Source of the DNA: Bacteroidota bacterium
Lineage (GTDB): Bacteria; Bacteroidota; Bacteroidia; Chitinophagales; Chitinophagaceae
DNA: 64,000 nucleotides
Assembly (NCBI GenBank): GCA_030706735.1
Contig: JAUZNZ010000023.1
Span: forward strand, 1 to 64,000
Reading direction: 5' to 3'
The position numbers were made by a program, and so were the translations under genes. Below, piece after piece: positions 6,923 through 15,178 of the stretch; within the stretch, counting starts at the first letter, position 1; each line of letters opens with the position of its first letter. The notes under the pieces were generated by a model that searched no databases, was not told where the DNA came from, and saw only the letters and a list, made by a program, of their open reading frames with translations.

Positions 6923-9667
6923 TCACTTAAAGGTGACCGTAATCGGCTTCCTATGTTTGAGCGCATCAATAGTTTTTTGCGCAGCCGGCGTCAGCAGCCC
7001 CGGTCCAGGCTCAACGCCGGCCGGCTCCAGTTCCAGCCCGTCATCGACCTGTTTCATCGTTGCAGGGATGCCCTCCACCATCCATTTAGGCGCAGGAGCG
7101 CCTTTCAGGTAATGGTCGAAAAACTGTGTTGACCGGAGCAAATAGTCCAGTACCTCCGGACGGCTGAATTCTCCGTGTCCTTCCCTGTCATATTGCAGCA
7201 TCCAGACCTTCTTCCCCATCCTGCGAAGCGCTGTAAAAAAACCCAAACCCTGAGTAAACGGAACTCTGAGATCCTTTTTGTTTGCGACCAGCAATATTGG
7301 AGTCTTCACTTTATCAGCATAATAAATTGGAGAGTTGTGGATGTAATAATCAGGATGTTCCCATAAGGTCGTACCCATTCTACAAATACCGGTCTCATAC
7401 CAAAAATTTGGCATCATGTCATCAATCAATTCCAAATAATTACTCACAAAATCAGTTATCCCTGCCGAACCACAGGCTGCAGCAAAAGCGTTGGTATGAC
7501 TTACTAAAAAATCCGTTTCATAACCTCCAAAACTATGCCCCTGCAGCCCCATGTGTTTGCTGTCAACATAGGAAAGGGTTCTCAATAAGCCGACCGCGCC
7601 CATCACCGTTTGAAGCGCACGTTCACCGATCTTGCCCAGTGCATAATGAAAGTCCGGGGTAAATATCAGGTAGCCATGACTCGTGAACCAGGCTATGGCC
7701 AGATCGCTCATACCCCCTCCTGAGCCCAGATTTAAGGTATTGTGGTAGCAATTGAGAAAGTCGGTTTTGCGTTCGTAATAGTGAAAGATCACCGGATACT
7801 TCTTGCGCGGGTCAAAGTCCTCCGGCAAATAAAGCACGCCCTGTTCATCGCGTCCGTCCGAAGTCTTAAAGTTGATAAGTTTTGATCGTGTCCAATTGTA
7901 TGCCTTCTCGGGGTGCACTGCACTCACCGGCAGAAACGTTTTAAGATCCCGTGTGACAAAATAGTTCGGCGACTCCGATATGCTTTCACGGTTCACCAGG
8001 CAGACCGAGGCATCCGACGCCTTAACGATAGGTTTTCCAATGCCTGAGAACTGCGCGTAATAGCCATATTGCCCCATGGTCAGCTTTTGAGGAATTTGTT
8101 CCTTGTGAAGCACAATGCGACAAAATCCGTTGTCCTTATTCCGGTGGTTGAATGCAGCCAGGATCAACGTGTCGCCCATCAATCGTTGACCGGGGGGATA
8201 GCCGGTAGCCAGACAGAAGGTCGTATTTGTTTTTACTCCATCGAAATGCGTAAGATTGATCGGTGGCCTCTGGCCAAGCGGGTCCAATTCCCACAGGTCA
8301 TAGTAATCCTGAACAACTACGGCCTTATCATCCGGCAACCAGGCAATGATAAACGCCAATCGCGAGTTTATGTTACCTCCCTCATCATTCTCCAGTCTAT
8401 TGATCGAGATAGGAACTTTAGCAGTAAGAGAACGAATGATCCCGGTAGAAAGATCATAGATAGAAACTCCGGTTGACGGGTCAAACAGCTCCAGAAAACG
8501 TCCGGAAGGAGAAAAGTGAGACGCCCGATATTTATCGATACGCGCGGTTTTACCGGTACGAATGTCGAGAACGTCATATTGCCATTGGGCCGCTTCCGAC
8601 CAGCCCCTTTCGCCGAGTCCGCCCTGGGTCTTGTCCAACAATACGTATCTTTCATCAGGGCTGATCTTTGCTGAAGTTTGTCCTTCCTGCTGCAGCCGGC
8701 GGATCGGGAAATCACCCGTTAGCGATATGACGGCCAGATAATCCCGACTCCGCTGAAAAGCCACTTCGTTTAATTGCTCCGCCTGAAACTTAACGTCCCG
8801 ATAGCTCCAGACATCCACCGATACTTTATTGGGGTCCGCCTTTGGCGACTCCTTCGTTAGATTGAAGAACAGCATACTGCCGTCTTTGGAAAAGTTCAAC
8901 AGCTTCCCAATAGTAAGCCCGCTGTCGACGCCCTTAAATTCAGCATTCGCAATCTCCATCGCTTTATCCATGCCCATCTTGTAATAGCAAATTCGATTCT
9001 TACCTTCCCGATCTTTTGTACTGAACGCGACCTGCCCTCCATGACTATCCGTCACCCAGTCGGCAGTCGCCCCCCCGTCCCAGATGACATGCTCCTCCTT
9101 ATTTTCCAGATTGATCAGGCTAATCCTTTGGCGATCCCTATCTTGAATAGTCTTCTTCAGCAACCTTTTCCCGTCTGCGGAAAGCAGCCAGGCATCAACA
9201 TCATTATAACTATCCCCATTCCCCGCACTGCGAATATTCAGCTGTCTGGCGTTTTTCGAATAGTAAAGCAGGCATTCTTCACTACCTCTCATAAACAGCT
9301 GATAAGAGCTAACACCCGGGAGGTTCTCCTCGTCATCCGTACCCAATCTGGCTATATGCAGCGTCCCGTCCTTTTGGTAGACCACCCTCCGGCTGTCGGA
9401 TGTGAATTCAGCCTTTTCCACTCCTGGTAAGCGTTTCTCCCAGCCCGAAAAACAGGCTTTCAAAAAATAGACAGGATCCCTGTCAGGAACCCAACTTCTA
9501 TTTACAAGGTAGCCTGCGTAGCTACCATCCGGGGTCAAAATAGGCTTCTCATCTACAGACGGCCAATGATACAAAACACCTGTATCCAAAGCCGGCTTCT
9601 GCGCCAGTACCTCCCCGCAACTCAACATTACTACAAGGCTGCTATAAACAATTCTTTGCAATCCCAT
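6923..9667 (-). CDS. S9-family (prolyl oligopeptidase-like) serine peptidase, array member 1
   Basis: A 914-aa exported serine peptidase: signal peptide ending VLAQ, a long seven-bladed-propeller-like region (about residues 25-600), then an alpha/beta-hydrolase domain. The nucleophile is Ser712 in GHSFGG; Asp follows in NKKDLRVPF and His in REGHGEF, so the triad looks complete. S9 enzymes cut short peptides, often after proline; the exact specificity is unknown. It is the last of five tandem paralogues. Its start lies 5 bp after the stop of the next one, and its own stop is 7 bp before the outer-membrane protein gene, so it belongs to a tight operon. The first 20 residues match those of array member 2 almost exactly, while the propeller is much more diverged. 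Confidence 0.9.
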   Translation of the reverse strand: MGLQRIVYSSLVVMLSCGEVLAQKPALDTGVLYHWPSVDEKPILTPDGSYAGYLVNRSWVPDRDPVYFLKACFSGWEKRLPGVEKAEFTSDSRRVVYQKDGTLHIARLGTDDEENLPGVSSYQLFMRGSEECLLYYSKNARQLNIRSAGNGDSYNDVDAWLLSADGKRLLKKTIQDRDRQRISLINLENKEEHVIWDGGATADWVTDSHGGQVAFSTKDREGKNRICYYKMGMDKAMEIANAEFKGVDSGLTIGKLLNFSKDGSMLFFNLTKESPKADPNKVSVDVWSYRDVKFQAEQLNEVAFQRSRDYLAVISLTGDFPIRRLQQEGQTSAKISPDERYVLLDKTQGGLGERGWSEAAQWQYDVLDIRTGKTARIDKYRASHFSPSGRFLELFDPSTGVSIYDLSTGIIRSLTAKVPISINRLENDEGGNINSRLAFIIAWLPDDKAVVVQDYYDLWELDPLGQRPPINLTHFDGVKTNTTFCLATGYPPGQRLMGDTLILAAFNHRNKDNGFCRIVLHKEQIPQKLTMGQYGYYAQFSGIGKPIVKASDASVCLVNRESISESPNYFVTRDLKTFLPVSAVHPEKAYNWTRSKLINFKTSDGRDEQGVLYLPEDFDPRKKYPVIFHYYERKTDFLNCYHNTLNLGSGGGMSDLAIAWFTSHGYLIFTPDFHYALGKIGERALQTVMGAVGLLRTLSYVDSKHMGLQGHSFGGYETDFLVSHTNAFAAACGSAGITDFVSNYLELIDDMMPNFWYETGICRMGTTLWEHPDYYIHNSPIYYADKVKTPILLVANKKDLRVPFTQGLGFFTALRRMGKKVWMLQYDREGHGEFSRPEVLDYLLRSTQFFDHYLKGAPAPKWMVEGIPATMKQVDDGLELEPAGVEPGPGLLTPAAQKTIDALKHRKPITVTFK

Positions 9668-9726
9668 TTTGATCAGTTGAATATTAAAGTGATCGGCTTC
9701 CTATTCTTCAGCGCATCAACTGCCTT
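9582..9726 (-). repeat. 145-bp near-identical direct repeat across the member 1/member 2 junction
   Basis: Covers the start of array member 1, the 5-bp spacer and the end of array member 2. It matches 12341-12485 with about four mismatches over 145 bp, offset by 2759 bp. The flanking coding sequence on either side is far less similar. Confidence 0.85.
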
Positions 9727-12426
9727 CTGGGCCTCCGGCGTTAATAACCCCGGTCCAGGCTCAACACCGGCCGGTTCCAGTTCCAGCCCATCATCGACCT
9801 GTTTCATCGTTGCAGGTATTCCTTCCACCATCCATTTCGGGGTCGGCGCGCCCTTCAGGTAATGATCGAAGAATTGGGTTGAGCGCAGCAGGTAATCAAT
9901 GCGCTCTTTGCCGTCGACTCCATGCCCTCCCTTATCATATTGCAGCATCCAGACTCTTTTCCCCAGTCTGCGCAAGGCTGTAAAAAACTCGAGCCCTTGT
10001 GGAAAAGGTACATTCCCGTCCCGCTTGTTATCGACCAGCATCAAGGGGGTTGTTACCTTGTCGGCATAAAAGACCGGCGAGTTCTTAATATAGCGATCTG
10101 GCCGCTCCCAAAGCGTACTCCCCATGCGATCCTGGCCAAATTGAGCGTAGTCCGGCGTACTGGTTACAGAATAATCGACTGAAACCATGCTGCTCACCAT
10201 GTCGGAGACTCCGGACGAAGAGATGGCGGCAGCAAAAACATGCGTGTGCGTTATCAGGTAATTCGTTTCCGATCCGCCATAGCTATGACCTTGTATGCCC
10301 ATATGTCGGCCATCCACGAAAGGAAGGGTCTTTAACAGGTTTACCGCACCCATAATCGTTTGCACTACACTCTCGCCGGGTGAACCAAGAGCAAAGTGTA
10401 TATCCGGGACAAATACGAGGTAGCCATGACTCACGAACCACGGCACATTCAGCTCGCCATTGGACCCCTGCGCCGGAGGATACAGATGCAGTTCAGCTGT
10501 CCTCCGCTGGTAATATTGGAAGATCAGCGGATACCTCCTGTTCTGGTCAAAGTCTTTGGGCTGGTACAAGATCCCCTGCTCCAGACGTCCATCGGTCGTC
10601 TTGAATGAGATCAATTTGGAACGTACCCAGTTGTAATCCTTCTCGGGATACACATCGCTAACCGGGGCAAACGTCTTAAAATCCTTTGTCGCGAAATAGT
10701 TGGGCGACTCGTACACCCGCTCCCGCATAACCAGGAAAACCTTTGCATTCGCCGCCTTGACCATGGGAACTCCCGGGTTCAAATGAACCTCCTGATAGGG
10801 AATATAATAGGCATATGGCCCCATGATCAGCTTTTGAGGCACTTGCTCCCTGTGCAGTACGATACGGTAAAAACCGTTGTCTTTCGTTTGATGATCGAAT
10901 GCATTTAATAGCAAGGTATCCTCCTTCACGACCCGGCCCGGCGGATATCCGACGGCCAGCGTAAACGTCACCCCGGTTTTTGCTCCCACGAAATGCGTAA
11001 GATTGATTGGTGCCTTTTTACCCATCGGATCCAATTCCCACAGATCATAATAATCCTGAACCACGACACCCTCATCACCCGGCAGCCAGCCGATAATTCC
11101 AATTCTGCCATGAAAATCCTTATCATCACCCTCATCATCCGCGACCTTTGAACAAATGTCGACTTTTTCAGTAAGCGGACGGATGACCCCAGTGGCTAAT
11201 TCATAGGTAGAATAATCAGCGGTCCTCGTATTTAAGAGCTCTAAAAACCGTCCGCCCGGGGAAGAATGCACTATTCTGTATCCATCCAACCTTGTCCTTC
11301 TACCGGTCCGGGTATCCATCAGATCGTATTTCCATTGAGCAGCCGAAGACCAGCCCCCTTCCCCCTGCGGCCCGACACCTTGAATGCTGTCGAATAGCAC
11401 AAACCTGCCTTCGGCTTTCCCTGAAAGAGCTTCCCCATCCTTTTGCAGCTGCACAACCTTGAAATCCTGATCCAAGTGGAAAACGGACAAATAATTATGC
11501 TCCCGACGCAAGGCCGAGGCATTATCCTCCTGTTGACGGGATTGCAGCTTGGCATCCCTGTAGCTCCAGACATCCAACGCTACCATTTGGGGATCCGGCT
11601 TGGGTGATTCTCTTCTTAGGTCAAAGAACAACATGCTGCCGTCCGTCGAAAAATTCAATAGTTTCCCAATTTGGAGTTCAGGATCGATCCCTCTGAGACG
11701 ATTAACCCCGATCTCCGTCGCCTTATCCTGACCCTGTTTGTAATACCAGATATGGTTTCCTCCCTTTTCATCTCTTGTGCTGAATGCCACCCGCTCGCCG
11801 CTGTTGTCCATTAGCCAATTGTCAGGGGGGGCACCCTCCCATATCATATGTTCCTCTTTACTCTCCAGATTAACCAGACTGAGCACCTGGTCAGCGCTAT
11901 CATGAATGGTCTTTTTAAGGAATCGTTGACCATTTGCCGACAGCAACCATGCATCAACGTCATTATAGCTATCCCGCTTGCGAATGCCACGGATAGTCAG
12001 CTGCTTCCCCGCCTTTGAATAATACAATAGGGATTCCTCACCACCACTTTCGACCATTTGATAAGCATTGATACCGTCAATCTGCTCATCCTCGTCTGTG
12101 CCCAATGTGACAATATGAAGTGTCTCTTTTTGCATGTATATCGCCCTGTGACCATCAGATGTGAAGTCCGCCTTTTCTACACCAGGCATCCGTTTTTCCC
12201 AACTCGAAAAAGTCGCCTTAAAAAAATAAACCGGATTCCGGTTGGCAGCGAATTTATTGCTCACCAGGAAGCCTGCATAATTGCCATCGGAGCTCAAAAT
12301 AGGTTTCTCCTCTACAGATGGCCATCGGTATAGCACACTCGTATCCAAAGCCGGCTTCTGGGCCAGTACCTCCCCGCAACTCAGCATTACTACAAGGCTG
12401 CTATAAACAATTCTTTGCAATTCCAT
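9673..12426 (-). CDS. S9-family serine peptidase, array member 2
   Basis: A 917-aa exported peptidase with the signal sequence MELQRIVYSSLVVMLSCGEV and cleavage after VLAQ. The nucleophile is Ser715 in GHSYGG, with Asp in NKRDGNVPF and His in DKGGHGV. The last 60 residues (from HYLKGAP to the C-terminus) are nearly the same as in array member 3, while the propeller region is roughly 55-60% like member 1. The difference in conservation points to exchange between copies at their ends, or selection for varied substrate access in the propeller. It is 5 bp from each neighbouring peptidase gene. Confidence 0.9.
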   Translation of the reverse strand: MELQRIVYSSLVVMLSCGEVLAQKPALDTSVLYRWPSVEEKPILSSDGNYAGFLVSNKFAANRNPVYFFKATFSSWEKRMPGVEKADFTSDGHRAIYMQKETLHIVTLGTDEDEQIDGINAYQMVESGGEESLLYYSKAGKQLTIRGIRKRDSYNDVDAWLLSANGQRFLKKTIHDSADQVLSLVNLESKEEHMIWEGAPPDNWLMDNSGERVAFSTRDEKGGNHIWYYKQGQDKATEIGVNRLRGIDPELQIGKLLNFSTDGSMLFFDLRRESPKPDPQMVALDVWSYRDAKLQSRQQEDNASALRREHNYLSVFHLDQDFKVVQLQKDGEALSGKAEGRFVLFDSIQGVGPQGEGGWSSAAQWKYDLMDTRTGRRTRLDGYRIVHSSPGGRFLELLNTRTADYSTYELATGVIRPLTEKVDICSKVADDEGDDKDFHGRIGIIGWLPGDEGVVVQDYYDLWELDPMGKKAPINLTHFVGAKTGVTFTLAVGYPPGRVVKEDTLLLNAFDHQTKDNGFYRIVLHREQVPQKLIMGPYAYYIPYQEVHLNPGVPMVKAANAKVFLVMRERVYESPNYFATKDFKTFAPVSDVYPEKDYNWVRSKLISFKTTDGRLEQGILYQPKDFDQNRRYPLIFQYYQRRTAELHLYPPAQGSNGELNVPWFVSHGYLVFVPDIHFALGSPGESVVQTIMGAVNLLKTLPFVDGRHMGIQGHSYGGSETNYLITHTHVFAAAISSSGVSDMVSSMVSVDYSVTSTPDYAQFGQDRMGSTLWERPDRYIKNSPVFYADKVTTPLMLVDNKRDGNVPFPQGLEFFTALRRLGKRVWMLQYDKGGHGVDGKERIDYLLRSTQFFDHYLKGAPTPKWMVEGIPATMKQVDDGLELEPAGVEPGPGLLTPEAQKAVDALKNRKPITLIFN

Positions 12427-12485
12427 TTTGCTCAGTTGAATATTAAAGTGATCGGCTTCCTATTCTTCAGCGCATCAACTGCCTT
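12341..12485 (-). repeat. 145-bp near-identical direct repeat across the member 2/member 3 junction
   Basis: Partner of 9582-9726. It includes the start of array member 2, the spacer and the end of array member 3. The first 53 bases of each peptidase 3' end (9673-9725 and 12432-12484) are identical. Confidence 0.85.
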
Positions 12486-15173
12486 TTGCGCTTCCGGCGT
12501 CAACAAGCCTGGACCAGGTTCCACGCCCGCCGGTTCCAGTTCCAGCCCGTTATCGACTTGTTTCATCGTTGCAGGTATTCCTTCTACCATCCATTTCGGG
12601 GCCGGCGCACCCTTCAGGTAATGGTCGAAGAATTGTGTGCTCCGCACCAGACAATCGATTTGTTCGGGCTTGTGGAATTCTCCATGATCCTCCCGGTCAT
12701 ATTGCAGCATCCAGGCCTTTTTACCAAGCCGCCTTAATGCAGTAAAAAATTCAAGCCCTTGGGTAAAAGAGACATTCCTATCCCGCTTATTCGCTACCAA
12801 CAGGATCGGCGTCGTCGCCTTGTCGGCATAGAACACAGGGGAGTTTCGGATGTAATAGTCGGGGTTCTCCCATAAGGTAGTTCCCATCCTGCCCTGGCTA
12901 TATTGAACGAAGTCGGGAGTACATGTACCAAAAAAATCGATGGCGACCATGGCACTAACCCAGTCCGACGGTCCAGCAGAAGAGACCGCCGCCGCAAATT
13001 CGTGCGTATGCGTGACAAGAAAATTGGTTTCGAAACCCCCAAAGCTATGGCCCTGAAGACCCATATGTTTGCCGTCTACATAAGGGAAGCTCTTTAACAA
13101 TTTCAGAGCACCTTCCACCGTCTGCAATACGCTTTCCCCGGCGCTCCCCAACTTGTAATGAAAATCAGGTGTGAAGACCAGGTAACCGTGACTGGTAAAC
13201 CAGGGTATGTTCAAGTCACCATGATTATCCGTCGGCCGATGGTAGCCATTTAGATAGTCGGATTTCACCTCGTAATAATAAACGATCAGGGGATATTGCC
13301 GGCCCGGATCAAAGTTCTCCGGCATATAAAGCACGCCTTGCTCTTTGCGTCCCGCGACGGTTTTAAACAAAAGCAACTTCGTCCGCATCCAATTGAAGCT
13401 TTTCTCCGGATAATCATCGCTGACCGGATGAAATGCCTTGAAATCCGTCGTAACAAAATAGTTGGAAGCTTCGGAACTACTTTGACGTTTGACCATATAT
13501 ACCGACGCTTTGCTGGCTTTTACAAAAGGTTGAAGACCTTCGATGATCGTCGATGGAGCAAAATACGCATAGGGACCCATCGAAATTTTTTGCGGAACTT
13601 GCTGCCGGTGCAAAACAACACGGTAAAATCCGTTTTCCTTGGTGTCGTGGTTAAATGCGCTCAGGATCATGGTATCGCCGGACACCGGTTCGCGACGATA
13701 GGGTTGCGAGTTATAGAACGTCGTCTTTGTCTTTGCTCCTTGAAATGAAGTCAGATTGATCGGCGCCTTTCTGCCTGTTGGATCCAGTTCCCACAGGTCA
13801 TAATAATCGTTCACCAGTACGGCTTCATCTCCGGATAGCCAGCCTGAAATCCCCAACGATGCTCGGTGACCTATCGAGGCAGCGTCGTCATTTGCCAATG
13901 CCGGCGACACGGGTACATTGGCTGTTAATGGATGCAAGACACCTGTAGCCAGCTCGTAGACGAAATAATCTCCGGTCGACCTGTCATATAATTGCAAAAA
14001 CCGGCCGCGTGCGGAAAACCCCAGAAACCGGTATTTGCCAATCACAGATCTTTTTCCGTTGCGGGTATCGACTATCTCATACCGGAATTGGGACGCGCGC
14101 GACCATCGCGAGTCCATATCTCCTTGCGTTTCGTCAAGAACGACATAGTTTCCGTCGGCGCTGACCTTATCCATCTTTTCACCCTTTTGCTGCAGACGCA
14201 CAACGGTTGGATTTCGGTCGAGCCGGATAAGCGAGAGATAATCCCAGGTATGACGCCAGGCATTATCCTGGAGTTGTTCTGCTTGTATTTTCGGGTCGAA
14301 ATAACTCCATACGTCAACGGATATCTTATTGGGGTCCGGTTTCGGCAATTCTTCCACGAGATTGAAAAACAGCCTGCTCCCGTCTTTCGAAAAATTAAGC
14401 AGCTTACCGATCGTCAATCCCCGGTCTATTCCTTCGGAATGATCATTGGCGATGTCCGCGGCCTTATCCTGGCCTGCCCTGCAAACGAAAATATGATTTA
14501 GCCCAACCTGATCTTTTGTACTGAACGCAATCTGCCCGCCACTTTCACTCATCACCCAATCCTTGACCGGCGACCCTTCCCAAATAGTTTGACTTTCTCC
14601 TGTCCCAATATTTACCCGGCTAACAATCTGGCCCTCTTTATCATGATTCGACCGGATCAGCAAGGTCGTTCCATCGGAAGAGAGCAGCCAGCCATCGACA
14701 TCGCTATATGCCGTCTCGCGCCTATCTTCTCCTCGTATAACAACCTTTCTGTCAGCCTTAAAATAACAAAGCAGCCCTTCGTCATTACCTTTTTTAAATA
14801 GTTGATAGGCGCTAACCCCCGGGATGGCCTTGTCCTCATTGCTTCCCAACGTAATAATGTGCAATGTATCTCCTTGAATATAAGCCGCCTCACGGCTGTC
14901 GGCCGTAAACTGAGCTTTTTCCACGCCGGCAATTCGTTTTTCCCATGAACCATAGGTAGACTTTATAAAGTAGACGCGGTCCGCACTATACTCCGCACCA
15001 TACAATTTCGAGTCCGCGTACCCCGCATATTTTCCGTCGGGACTCAATATTCCTCCCTCTTCGACCAATCGCCAGTTGTTGATGGCCGTGGTGTCCAATA
15101 CAGGCTTTTGTGCAAGGACCCGCGTACTGCCCGGTATTAGCATGCCGGCCAGGAATAGTGAGCGATATTTCAT
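12432..15173 (-). CDS. S9-family serine peptidase, array member 3
   Basis: A 913-aa exported peptidase. The frame is open to 15341, but the ATG at 15171-15173 starts a proper signal peptide (MKYRSLFLAGMLIPGSTRVL) and sits 5 bp after the previous stop; the upstream part is the end of member 4 read in another frame. Its signal belongs to a different type from members 1, 2 and 4 and resembles member 5. Ser710 is in GHSFGG, Asp in NKRDRNVSF and His in REDHGEF. In the usual V-P-F motif after the Asp this copy has V-S-F. The C-terminal tail is almost identical to member 2. Confidence 0.9.
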   Translation of the reverse strand: MKYRSLFLAGMLIPGSTRVLAQKPVLDTTAINNWRLVEEGGILSPDGKYAGYADSKLYGAEYSADRVYFIKSTYGSWEKRIAGVEKAQFTADSREAAYIQGDTLHIITLGSNEDKAIPGVSAYQLFKKGNDEGLLCYFKADRKVVIRGEDRRETAYSDVDGWLLSSDGTTLLIRSNHDKEGQIVSRVNIGTGESQTIWEGSPVKDWVMSESGGQIAFSTKDQVGLNHIFVCRAGQDKAADIANDHSEGIDRGLTIGKLLNFSKDGSRLFFNLVEELPKPDPNKISVDVWSYFDPKIQAEQLQDNAWRHTWDYLSLIRLDRNPTVVRLQQKGEKMDKVSADGNYVVLDETQGDMDSRWSRASQFRYEIVDTRNGKRSVIGKYRFLGFSARGRFLQLYDRSTGDYFVYELATGVLHPLTANVPVSPALANDDAASIGHRASLGISGWLSGDEAVLVNDYYDLWELDPTGRKAPINLTSFQGAKTKTTFYNSQPYRREPVSGDTMILSAFNHDTKENGFYRVVLHRQQVPQKISMGPYAYFAPSTIIEGLQPFVKASKASVYMVKRQSSSEASNYFVTTDFKAFHPVSDDYPEKSFNWMRTKLLLFKTVAGRKEQGVLYMPENFDPGRQYPLIVYYYEVKSDYLNGYHRPTDNHGDLNIPWFTSHGYLVFTPDFHYKLGSAGESVLQTVEGALKLLKSFPYVDGKHMGLQGHSFGGFETNFLVTHTHEFAAAVSSAGPSDWVSAMVAIDFFGTCTPDFVQYSQGRMGTTLWENPDYYIRNSPVFYADKATTPILLVANKRDRNVSFTQGLEFFTALRRLGKKAWMLQYDREDHGEFHKPEQIDCLVRSTQFFDHYLKGAPAPKWMVEGIPATMKQVDNGLELEPAGVEPGPGLLTPEAQKAVDALKNRKPITLIFN

Positions 15174-15178
15174 TTCTA

